Shown: in pieces, positions 37,201 through 62,100 of the stretch
Numbering within the stretch: the stretch's first letter is position 1
How the letters are laid out: every line of letters begins with the position of its first letter
Source of the DNA: Bolinopsis microptera
Taxonomy: Eukaryota; Ctenophora; Tentaculata; Lobata; Bolinopsidae
DNA: 64,000 nucleotides
NCBI RefSeq assembly: GCF_026151205.1
Contig: NC_087078.1
Coordinates: 4,915,675-4,979,674 of the forward strand
Reading direction: 5' to 3'
Position numbers and translations under genes: made by a program
Notes under the pieces: generated by a model
Seen by the model: the letters and a program-made list of their open reading frames with translations, nothing else
The model's database searches: none
Told to the model about the DNA's origin: nothing

Positions 37201-37825
37201 TGAATCAACAGAAAATAACAAGCAGTAATCCCGTCAAATCTCTGCAGCCTGAGGAAACCTACAGCGACCTCAACACCTCGTGGGTTGGCCCGACCTCGAC
37301 CTGTAAACACAGCCACATTGCCTCGCCCCTCCAACCTTGGCATCCAGTCACCAAATAGGAAACAAAACTCTCCTCAACCCCCCAAATCAAACATCGCTAA
37401 ACCGGGTGCGCTGCAGAAAATGAAACCAAGCGGGTTACAAAAGCCTGGGGCGGCTCGTGGGATCCCCAAACCTTCTGGTATTGCTCGAGGAGCAGCTAAA
37501 TCCGCAAGGGGTGCAGGTTAGTTGTAGCTTTGTAGTTAATCATTTATTAGGGTAATTAGTAATTCACTTATCGCTAAATTTCTCCGTTAATTGATAAGCA
37601 TGACCGACTTCAGATAAAATATGAGCCTTTTTTTTTGAAGTTAACAAATAATTGTTATCAACATAACAGGATAGTCCTTCAATTTATAAATTTATCAATA
37701 AGTTAAAGTTCCCTCAACAATCCATTAATTACTATAATGATCGTAACAATTATGTCTCTGCAGGGCGACCTGGATTGAAGAAACCTGCTACCTCTAAGGG
37801 AAGTTGGGACGAGGGCTGCTACTAA
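6255..37825 (+). CDS. SLAIN-like microtubule plus-end protein, 19-exon model
   Basis: Model by splice signals and phase: 6255-7222, 7474-7549, 7710-7753, 8052-8399, 10104-12410, 16499-16599, 27649-27690, 29377-29403, 30447-30479, 30619-30663, 30800-30850, 31097-31132, 31373-31657, 31784-31894, 32952-33065, 36564-36659, 36913-37045, 37248-37516, 37764-37825; about 1715 residues. The C-terminus reads GSWDEGCY-stop, matching the conserved end of SLAIN1/SLAIN2 (SWKDGCY type), and is preceded by basic Pro/Gly/Ser-rich sequence with LPRPS and GIPKPSG as in that family. SLAIN proteins bind EB proteins and ch-TOG at growing microtubule ends; the role here is inferred from family. Vertebrate SLAINs have roughly 500-600 residues, so this product is unusually long. 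The join of exon 4 to exon 5 is the weakest link: the first four exons may be a separate gene. Confidence 0.6.
7474..7753 (+). CDS. Coding exons 2 and 3 (7474-7549, 7710-7753)
   Basis: Exon 2 follows TTTGACAG and encodes LTDDSVDDMSQVMSVWIEES then IDNLK, an acidic, probably helical stretch continuing the helix at the end of exon 1; donor AAG|GTTATT, phase 0. Exon 3 follows GGTTTCAG and encodes DMLKRTIQRPTSKRK; donor AAA|GTAAGT, phase 2. Both joins keep the frame. Short basic tail (RPTSKRK) after the helix. No known domain. Confidence 0.7.
8052..8399 (+). CDS. Coding exon 4: basic Gln/Lys/Pro-rich, with a coding 24-bp repeat
   Basis: Follows AATTTCAG and continues phase 2. It contains three near-identical 8-residue units (SDQKPAVV) at about 8155-8226, then degenerate KQAM-type units and several TP sites (MTPRR, MTPDL, MTPNR). 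Donor GACAG|GTATCC at 8400 leaves phase 2. If the donor is not used, the frame ends at 8469 (stop after YRYI) and exons 1-4 would form a separate protein of about 500 residues. I favour splicing to 10104 because phase and acceptor fit, but this is inference. Confidence 0.65.
8470..9684. other. Intron or intergenic stretch, no gene seen
   Basis: No substantial reading frame. Contains several CACGTG words (about 9260-9285). If exon 4 joins exon 5 this is intron; if not, it separates two genes and would have to hold the promoter of the second one. Confidence 0.4.
9778..10103 (+). CDS. Possible alternative first exon with a hydrophobic N-terminus
   Basis: The frame of exon 5 stays open upstream to 9685, with a first ATG at 9778. 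It would encode hydrophobic, Trp-rich sequence (VYVIFLPGWIEWVLVYLSLV and LYVVCWWSFVSVVLQ), possibly membrane segments, before the hydrophilic region. A second in-frame ATG at 10051 would give a short MKKSPSAVK start instead. A strong acceptor at 10103 (TTTCTTCTGCTAG) lets exon 5 begin without this segment. SLAIN proteins are cytosolic, so the hydrophobic segment would be odd; it may be a chance open frame or a separate isoform. Confidence 0.3.
10104..12410 (+). CDS. Coding exon 5: large acidic, Ser-rich exon (about 769 codons)
   Basis: Starts after the acceptor TTTCTTCTGCTAG (phase fits exon 4) and ends at AAAAG|GTGACG, phase 2. The protein is hydrophilic, rich in Ser, Asp, Glu, Lys, and probably largely disordered, with likely helical pieces (LPKFEIEKLEQEILNTIE; SEAVFDDACQALLQIK at the end). 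Two in-frame duplications are visible: 24 bp at about 11505-11548 (TPEIKSS twice) and 30 bp at about 12241-12300 (DSPSKKSGLV twice). No domain recognised. Without the splice the frame stops at 12414, two codons later, which supports a real donor here. Confidence 0.75.
12939..14722. repeat. 26-copy minisatellite with a poly-C tract in each unit
   Basis: About 26 units of 64-73 bp. Each has the core AGATAATACTGTGTCGGGAG, then GGTGTGCTGGTGTGTTCCTA and CCCTGGTCA, ending in 10-19 consecutive C. Unit length differences come almost wholly from the C tract. Two subtypes alternate: CTAGCCCTGGTCAC mainly at the edges, CTATCCCTGGTCAT in the middle. It lies in the intron between exons 5 and 6. The C-runs could form i-motifs, and the other strand G-quadruplexes. 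Long open frames through it are artefacts of periodicity. Confidence 0.95.
14723..16498. other. Rest of intron 5, no gene seen
   Basis: AT-rich intron sequence following the minisatellite, with a short GAAAGTTA-type duplication at about 14735-14775 and no supported coding region. It ends with a good acceptor (GCTAATTTCAG) before exon 6. Confidence 0.4.
16499..16599 (+). CDS. Coding exon 6
   Basis: Follows TAATTTCAG; completes the split Ser codon from exon 5 and encodes QYVENSDSPLSRFSQPSTF then EKRLAAKLTLESLK, Ser-rich then helical and basic. Donor AAAG|GTATGTGG, phase 1. From here on nearly every junction is phase 1, so the following mini-exons are symmetric. No domain recognised. Confidence 0.75.
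18295..18370. repeat. 11-12 bp tandem repeat (TGTGCCCTAAC)n
   Basis: About six imperfect copies of CTGTGCCCTAA, with GACCCTAAC variants. Intron 6. Resembles but is not the telomere repeat. Confidence 0.75.
18880..19290. repeat. 11-bp tandem repeat (GGTATGTGTCC)n in two blocks
   Basis: Units GGTATGTGTCC / GGTATGTGCCT repeat at 18882-18935 and 19088-19285, separated by unrelated sequence with TGTGCAGA words. About 5 copies in the first block and about 18 in the second. The spacing of CCT variants in the second block shows a 33-bp higher-order pattern. Open frames here on both strands are periodicity artefacts. Confidence 0.9.
19438..19490. repeat. 14-bp tandem repeat containing CACGTG
   Basis: Nearly four copies of TCACGTGGTTACGG. 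Each carries an E-box CACGTG. Intron 6. Confidence 0.85.
21906..21945. repeat. Perfect 40-bp palindrome
   Basis: Arms CGTGAACAATTACTACTATA and its exact reverse complement, with no spacer. Followed 40 bp later by a 27-base run of C (21985-22011). Could mark a cruciform or the fused inner ends of a lost element. Confidence 0.95.
21985..22011. repeat. Poly-C run of 27
   Basis: Uninterrupted C tract beside GGGCGGCGG sequence and downstream of the 40-bp palindrome. Length in the source assembly may be uncertain because such runs are hard to sequence. Confidence 0.95.
22915..23070. repeat. Two-copy tandem repeat of about 62 bp
   Basis: The phrase TTTGTGTAGTACAAAGTACC with the following CTTCACGTTATCTTTAGTAT is repeated with few changes from about 22920 and 22983, followed by short TAACTAATTA repeats. 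Confidence 0.75.
23325..23411. promoter_or_regulatory. Triple 29-bp repeat of combined CRE and E-box palindromes
   Basis: Three copies of a 29-bp unit containing ATTACGTCACGTGACGTCAC. The core ACGTCACGTGACGT is a perfect 14-bp palindrome that joins an E-box (CACGTG) to cAMP-response half-sites (TGACGTCA-like). A further group of three TGACGTCA-like sites follows at about 23556-23606. Spacing of 29 bp is close to three helical turns. Regulatory function is inference; the sites are directly visible. Confidence 0.55.
23761..24037. repeat. 33-bp tandem repeat, eight full copies plus a partial one
   Basis: Unit GATCAGTGATTACTGGTATT followed by AGCAGTTAGATAT. Copies 3 and 7 carry AGCAGTAAGATAT and copy 5 ends in ACACAT like the sequence before copy 1, which suggests duplication of a four-unit block (132 bp). 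Confidence 0.95.
26130..26462. repeat. Four-copy tandem repeat of about 80-86 bp
   Basis: Units begin AAGTTACACGTTACACATCA and contain AGATATAATCATGTCTCTTT. The last two copies lack six bases (AGACTT) present in the first two, giving a clear order of duplication. Intron 6. Confidence 0.9.
27649..31132 (+). CDS. Coding exons 7-12: six symmetric mini-exons
   Basis: Exons 27649-27690, 29377-29403, 30447-30479, 30619-30663, 30800-30850, 31097-31132, of 42, 27, 33, 45, 51 and 36 bp. All start after a TTTCAG/CTCAG acceptor, end at GT(A/G)A(G/A)-type or GTTAGT donors, and are phase 1 on both sides, so each can be skipped without changing frame. They encode QSETGASPTPNQEG, GRRKPKPI, SQSESGDFTG, SRASPSGEYGSSFNS, YTSREFSRQTSLEYST and YPASSSYDCTP. 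Four of them share a Ser/Tyr-rich pattern like the Ser-rich middle of SLAIN proteins. Variable inclusion is likely but not shown. Confidence 0.7.
29462..30355. mobile_element. TA-flanked inverted-repeat element in the intron after exon 8
   Basis: Perfect 20-bp terminal inverted repeats CCTTACTCGGGAATATTATA, flanked on both sides by TA (29460-29461 and 30356-30357), as for Tc1/mariner-type insertions. Each end continues into about 100 bp of related sequence containing GGCGGGTTTTGG and TCCGCCATATTTTTCC, which are themselves partly palindromic. The interior includes a short frame at about 29940-30061 ending DNENENTL-stop that could be a transposase remnant, not identifiable. 894 bp; non-autonomous or decayed. 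Confidence 0.7.
31373..31894 (+). CDS. Coding exons 13 and 14 (31373-31657, 31784-31894)
   Basis: Exon 13 may start at 31373 (TAATTCAG) or at 31418 (CTCCGCTGCCCAG); both give phase 1. It encodes LQTSPVYFHSEEQSPYSTSY, FGSSERSPGDDFNPR and an acidic end EEHFEDEKSG; donor TCTG|GTAATT. Exon 14 follows TTGATACAG and encodes EVHGKRGRGKFGRSVSM then RNSPEYISPLYSPSSSG; donor CCTG|GTACTA. An internal GTAAGT at 31808 could cut exon 14 to a 24-bp micro-exon, but no matching acceptor for the rest keeps phase. Ser/Tyr/Pro pattern continues that of the mini-exons. Confidence 0.65.
32600..32884. repeat. 41-bp tandem repeat, seven copies
   Basis: Unit CTACTAGTCTGTCTCCACAG followed by TAGAGCAATACAGACTACCAG. 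Two copies have TCTGAAG in place of TCCACAG. Each unit contains a pyrimidine stretch and CACAG, so the array presents repeated decoy 3' splice sites about 70-350 bp upstream of the real acceptor of exon 15 (TTATTCCAG at 32951). Confidence 0.95.
32952..33065 (+). CDS. Coding exon 15
   Basis: Follows TTATTCCAG; encodes SNFNSEPPSRSYTPSYNES and FTPSDASDNSDTESSPEH, Ser/Thr-Pro and acidic. Donor CACT|GTGAGT, phase 1 at both ends (114 bp). Resembles the low-complexity Ser-rich region before the basic C-terminal part of SLAINs. Confidence 0.75.
33280..36310. repeat. Block of duplicated modules sharing the word GTAAATTTCGTCACA
   Basis: A 15-16 base word GTAAATTTCGTCACAT, or its reverse form, recurs about 15 times. 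A module of about 310 bp occurs 2.3 times in tandem (33957-34261, 34262-34571, 34572-34682). A second module (34684-35040) is repeated directly at 35736-36101, and a third (35458-35660) at 36102-36305. Many copies of the word lie 134-160 bp apart. No coding sequence is supported. It fills most of the intron between exons 15 and 16; nature unknown (possible compound non-autonomous element). Confidence 0.8.
36564..37045 (+). CDS. Coding exons 16 and 17 (36564-36659, 36913-37045)
   Basis: Exon 16 follows CCCCCACAG and encodes VPTGIRKPGGSATRGLPTRG then GQKTGVRGRAT, basic Gly/Arg/Pro-rich; donor ACAG|GTAATA. Exon 17 follows CCTTGTCAG and encodes VRRVRPSYSGEHLGGLVESS, then SAESFVSNKSEDPGDHP; donor CTGG|GTAAGT, phase 2, matching exon 18. 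Basic Pro/Gly-rich sequence of this kind is used by microtubule tip proteins. TGIRKP resembles but does not match the SxIP EB-binding motif. Confidence 0.75.
37248..37825 (+). CDS. Coding exons 18 and 19: SLAIN-type C-terminus
   Basis: Exon 18 (37248-37516) follows TCTCTGCAG and encodes LRKPTATSTPRGLARPRP, TATLPRPSNLGIQSPNRKQ and SGLQKPGAARGIPKPSGIAR. Exon 19 (37764-37825) follows TCTCTGCAG and encodes RPGLKKPATSKGSWDEGCY and the stop. The terminal SW-x2-GCY is the conserved end of SLAIN1 and SLAIN2, and the LPRPS / GIPKPSG pattern fits the same region. This is the main evidence for the family call. No exact SxIP motif is present. Confidence 0.85.
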
Positions 37826-40320
37826 AGACTTTCACTTTCTTTATGATCCCTGACAACTTTCACTTTCTATATAAATCTAGGTTTCTCTTTTTTGTTCTAA
37901 AATCGATTAAAATTTTATTTTTCTTTAAAAACGGATGCAGGGCCCACGAATTTTGTTCTTTGTAAATAGAATGTAATCAAAATTCGGAAAAAGTGAAAAA
38001 AAACACTGGCAGCTCTGGTATTTATATTTGATTTTTATTTTATATGTTTAATTTTTACTTAAAGTTTTGTGTTTTATGCGTTACAGCGTTATGTGCGGTG
38101 TTACGAAAAGATAACACGGCGATTTACATAATGCATAACTTAGAAATCTCTCGTGCTATCATCACAACCCCTTATATTTTGTGACAAACACAGTTTGATA
38201 TTTGATAGTAAACACTTTTTCATTTTATTGTAATACTTTTTTACATAATGTTGAAGCGTAGATAATAGATATGATTACTAATTACTGATAAATTTCCAAC
38301 TAGCAGTAATATTGAAATGGATTATAATCGAGAATTTTCATTGAACTTAAAGATAAGTTATGAGCATTTCAAATTATAAGAGCATTATTGTGATTATTAT
38401 TATGTGATTTATGCTTTTTGTAAGGTATGCAATGGAATTTCTTACTACAAATACAATTCGTCAAACTGATGAATTTGTCAATAAAACCGCACTTTGAAAT
38501 CCTAAGAATTAGGTTTGAGTGTATTTTTTTCGACGCTCTCCGAAAAACATTCTGATGAAATCACTGCAGCATGCTTTAGTAAATTGTTGATGTAAAATGA
38601 ATGTTTATGTAACACTTAGTTTTTTAATTGATTATCAAATAAGTGTTTCATTCATCTTTGATACCAAAACGTTTAACACACGAAAAAAGCAGTTCATCTC
38701 TGGCAGGGGTTGGCGGACCGTATCCCTTAAACGGACCGAATTTCTAATGCTATCCTAGACCCTTTCCAATTCCATAACACTGACCCTATCCCATACCATA
38801 GGGGGAACCCCATTGCCCATTTATTCACAACCTTGGTTATTAATGGGCATCGATCATCGATGGACATTGCTGTTTTGAGGCCTTTGCCCATTGGGCAAAG
38901 CTTTAAAAGCAGCTAAAACATCAGTTATGATAAACAAATAAACATCAACATCGTGTTGGCCGCAATTACTAGAGAATGTCATCAGTGATCACTGATCAGA
39001 CAATTCGCCATTTTGAGATAGATTCAAGAAAAAAGAGCATATCCAGAGTGCAATACTGAATACAAAAGACTGTAGGAAGTGCTGCTCGACAAAATACTGG
39101 AGGAAATTATTTCATGCTAGGCCCTCAAACCACTCGTCAGGATCTGACCTTAACCTTAAATTGGAGCCATTCATCGAGAGAAGCTGTAACATGTTATCAC
39201 TAATAAACACTTTTGCGTCAACTTTTCCTCTATGCTCGTCATTTCTGAGATGGCGCGCATTATATCTCCACAGAAAGCACATTTAATTTGATACGTATGA
39301 AAAACTTTTAAAACCTGTTTTATTTGATTCTGCACTCAGTTAAAGTGTTTTATCCAAAATTGAACGGGGAATCTAAATCATTTAAATGTTAAGATCGCCT
39401 TCGAGGCACCTTAACAAAAGTTACTTTGTATATAGTTATTAATATATACTCCATATTCGCGTTAGTGTGCTTTTCAAGTAAATGTAGAATTGAAATAAGA
39501 CTGTAGCGTTTTTTTGCTTGTTTATTATTCATTTACAAAAGTATTTCAAGTGATTCATGTAAGTGTATACAATTACATTGATTAATTCTAAGTATAGGCA
39601 GTGCGCCATCGACAATAAGACGCGCGCGCTGACCATTGAATGGTTTTTTAGCTCTTATTTCGGCCAGCACATTATTTTGGAAACAATCAAAAAGTTATAA
39701 TACTTCCCGTATAACAATTTTGTTGAAATTTGGTCAGCTTACGTAAACACTTATGTTCTACTGAACCTAATTTAGTTTGAGCAATTTCGATAGTCAGAAT
39801 TTGAGTTATCAACGAATTTATACCTATTTTGTCATTTGTAGACCTCTTAATCAAGGCCAATCTCTCCCAACTAAATTAGGTTCGGTAGTTAAGTATGATT
39901 GGAAGGTTCTGACAAATTTTCAGCATGATTCATGTTCAGGAACCGAAGATATGACAGAATAATACGACAAAAATCAACGAATTTCGTCAAATTACGCGAC
40001 TTTTACACCTAATTTTGCTCCAAAAGCCGCGCACCATCAAATATGGCATCTAGGAGAAACTCACTGATCATTCCAAAAAGGTATAATAAATTTGGTACTG
40101 TGAAAATTCTCACAGTCTCTAGAAAACGATGGTACAAAAATTTTGAAAATCCGAGCAAGTTTATTTTTATGGTGCACCGCCTACTAAGTACAATGTACAT
40201 ATTGCAAAAGTTTAAATCTCGATTCTTAACGCGACGCGACGTTTGAAGGAAGTTGCTCCAATGCGCTCCTACTAAATTGTAAATTGCTCGCCCAAATTTT
40301 AAGAAAATTCTTCTGAAAAG
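37826..40320. other. Downstream of the SLAIN-like gene: untranslated region and spacer
   Basis: Starts with T-rich probable 3' untranslated sequence; AATAAA occurs at about 38480 in GTCAATAAAACC, a candidate poly-A signal. No other gene is supported. An imperfect inverted repeat of about 24 bp (ACTGAACCTAATTTAGTTT and its complement) lies at about 39758-39780 and 39870-39893. Confidence 0.4.
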
Positions 40321-41240
40321 GCCCTTTGGGCATGAAAGAGATTTAAAAGTAAATCGGTGTATTTTTGGACGCTGATTCTGGATTCCGAATCACCCCATAA
40401 CGTAGGGTTAAAATGCTTCCCTGGCACAGGGGGGTCTGAAACCAGGTTTTCGATCAAATGCTACCATTTGTAGTCAAACGTCGCCAACAGTTGCTCTCGT
40501 CCAATGAAATCGCTGCATTTTGCAAGTTAGTATGCATAATTGAATTACATATATTCATATGCGGAGCTTGGCTTACATAATGCAGCGATTTCATTGGACG
40601 AGAGCAACTTTTGGCGACGTTTGACTACACATGGCAGCGTTTGATCGAAAACCTGGTTTCAGCTCCCCCTGTGCTGGAGAGGTATGGGCAAAAACCGTTT
40701 TGGTCACGTGATTCACATAGCCATGTGTCTACGCGTACTGCGTGACGCGCGCTACTGCAAGCGTGAAGCGAGAGTCGAGGGCTCTGGTTAAAGCAAGTCA
40801 CGTGACAGGCTAGTAAAATACGAATTCGATTGTTTAGGACTCGGGTTAGGGTTAGAGTTGTGATAAGGGTTATGGTTAGCTTCGGGGTTATGGTTAGGGT
40901 TAGGGTTGGGATGAGGGTTTATGTAAAACCGTTTTGTACTTAAAAGCATAAAAACTTGTAGCGCGATGCACTACTGGGTCGCGCGCGCATCAAATAATGC
41001 TTCTCGCAACGGTAGATCGGCGAGATGCACCACTTTGCCTCACCGAGCTGCGAAGGATTGACATCGTGAATCAACATAAAAACCAAAGTCACGTTAAATT
41101 TTTGGGCGAGCGAATTAGTAAAAGCCGCTCCAATGCGCGCAATTTGGGGAGTGTGCTTTCTTTGTATCACGTCGTGACCCCCATTGTTAACGGGTGATAC
41201 TCGTAAAATATTTGTTCCGTATATTGGACCGTCGACGAGT
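40321..41240 (-). mobile_element. Dispersed inverted-repeat family, copy B (reversed, rearranged)
   Basis: Reverse-complement similarity to 2630-3150: GTATTTTTGGACGCTGATTC at about 40361 matches the complement of sequence near 2730; TACGCGTACTGCGTGACGCG at 40731 matches near 3140; TTAGGG runs at 40849-40915 match the CCCTAA zone of copy A. The order of segments differs from copy A, so it has been rearranged. Interrupted by a foldback element at 40435-40673. Confidence 0.55.
40435..40673. mobile_element. Foldback (MITE-like) element with 4-bp target duplication CTGG
   Basis: Ends are CACAGGGGGGTCTGAAACCA and the complement of CACAGGGGGAGCTGAAACCA. The inverted arms, about 100 bp each, share ATCAAA, GTAGTCAAACGTCGCC and GTTGCTCTCGTCCAATGAAA and meet around 40535-40575. 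CTGG flanks both sides (40431-40434, 40674-40677). In the related copies A and C the uninterrupted site is seen, e.g. TTTCCCTGGTAAG in the complement of copy C near 59895, so this is an insertion into the dispersed repeat. No coding capacity; superfamily not certain (Chapaev-like by ends and 4-bp duplication). Confidence 0.8.
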
Positions 41241-42688
41241 CCAACTCGGCGCGCGTCCTGGTAGGTTATAAACCTACAACCCCCATTGTCGTTTCACTAA
41301 ATGTAACTGTACTTGTAGTGTTTTTACTAAGTGTAACTAGTAGACTGTAGCGTTTCTACAATACGTACAGGGGAGCCGCGCACTCGTGCGCGGCGCGCGG
41401 GTCATATAACGTATGACAATGCTTTTTGTAGAAATACAAAATATAAAAGCTGCACCTTTTGAAATTCATGAAAATCGAGTATTGCATATCCAACGTAAAG
41501 GCCGTACGCGTAGCTGTAGGAAGTTTTGGTCGGGAAAAAACCTGGCGGACATAATTTTATAAGCTTTAAACTAAAGTCGTAAATTTGAAATCCAAATTTA
41601 ATTTTGCATGCTCGGGGGGGGGGGATAAATTTGGGACCTGTGTATACATTGTTATTTGAATTTCATTGATATGATTAGATCTTAACTGCTTGTTGTAAAA
41701 TGTATTTCAACGTATTTGATATCAATTAGAATAAAACTCGAAAATGTAACTACAATTTTATGCGCGCCGTGCTTATTAATTTCGTATTTTAACCGATTTA
41801 TATTATATGCCGTATCATGTGAAAATCGAGCGCTAAATATACAAATGTTCGTGTTATAACTTGTTTTTAATTCCTTTTTACATTTTCAGATCTACTGCTT
41901 CACATGATTTTAGGATTGGTTTGTAACTTTCAAAAATAGTATATATATATATACTATTACTATATATAGTAATAGTAGTATTAAACAGCAGTAATTTGAT
42001 TTAAAGAAACGACATACGAAGGGTAAAAAGTGTTCTTAAAATAAGTTTGCAGTCATTGTATGAATACTAAATGCATGGTTATGTTGTCAGTTGAACTTGT
42101 CAAATGCTGCCCAACCCATCATCTCTTCGATGCAACCGGGCTTGTACAAGTTTGAAGTTCTTGAGAACATTCGATACCAAATTATTGCACTAATTATAGC
42201 GAAACTTTAATTTTCAGCATAAAGCATACTTTGAGAATTGTAATTTTTATCATGTGGTAGAGGCCAGTGTGCTATCAGAATTTAGAGGACTAGTCTAGAG
42301 GCAACACTATTTAGCTTTCCAAGTGATGCAAGAGTTTCGTTTGTGGCTCAGAAGAGTTTAAGTCAAAAAAAAATTGATAATAAATTTATAATAATTTTCA
42401 TGTTCTCAGAAATTATACCGTCTTTACAAAATACGAATATTTACATGACATACGAATAAGTGCTGTGATTTGGTTAGTGTTAGGTTGGTGATAGGTGAAG
42501 ATTGTTACTTGGAGGGTTTATTGGAAGAAATTTGTGTGGGAGGTGCTGTATGTTCGATGTGAATTCAAGGTGAAGAATACTGTTTGGCAAAGTATGAGTT
42601 TTGATGGAACCGTCCAGGAATAAAATATTAGAAATTAATTGGAGTATAGTTTATCAATTTATTTTAATGTCAAATAGGAACTTATCAG
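41241..42688. other. Spacer upstream of the RING gene; no exon supported
   Basis: Contains a GC hairpin (GCCGCGCACTCGTGCGCGGC near 41376), a 12-13 base G run near 41615, and AT palindromes at about 41936-41980. I searched for an upstream exon with the paired Cys motif of a FYVE-like finger and did not find one I could support. Confidence 0.4.
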
Positions 42689-61429
<18,741 letters not shown>

Positions 61430-61559
61430 CACAGCTGCTGGAGGTATTATCACACAGGGAGAACTACCGGGACATTTCTTCTGTGGAGCTACTTTTAGTG
61501 TTTGATAGTTGTGTGGGAACTACCCGATTGTACAGTGAAACTCTACTACTACCCCATAC

Positions 61560-62100
61560 CGGACAAACCTGGTATTTCACCTGGTGTTTCACCTGGTATT
61601 TCACCGGGTATTTCACCTGGTGATTTACTTAGACTTGAGTTTCTCCCCCAAATGTTGTTCTATAAAGTGAGAATACTACCCAGTTTATAGTGAGTAGGGT
61701 ATACTGATTAGAATAGAAATAGAAACCAGAGAGGCAGAGACAGCATTGTTTTTAAGAAAACCTGGGGTAAAATCCAGTTTATTTAGTAACACCATTTTGC
61801 GTACTTCACGTGTGTCGTGTACTGTCACGTGTACTATCACGTGTACTATCACGTGTACTATCAAGTGTATTATCACGTGTACTGGCATATAATACACAGC
61901 TTGTGCGAATGTACGATGGTTCTAACTACAGTAAAAGCTCTATTATATACCGGGCCTCTTGGGGAAAACGAATAAGTGCACGGTATAGATGTTCCCGTTT
62001 CCCAGTAACCTCTCAAATAACCTGTCAAGCGTGTCAGTATATCCGGTAAAAAGAGGCACGGTAAAAAGAGGCACGGTAAAAAGAGGCACGGTAAAAATAA
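61560..62100. repeat. Three short tandem repeats downstream of the RING gene
   Basis: (1) 15-bp CCTGGTATTTCACCT-type units, four copies at 61568-61625. (2) 12-bp TATCACGTGTAC, about six copies at 61805-61885. (3) 15-bp GGTAAAAAGAGGCAC, three copies plus at 62045-62095. They lie in or just past the probable 3' untranslated region. Confidence 0.85.
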
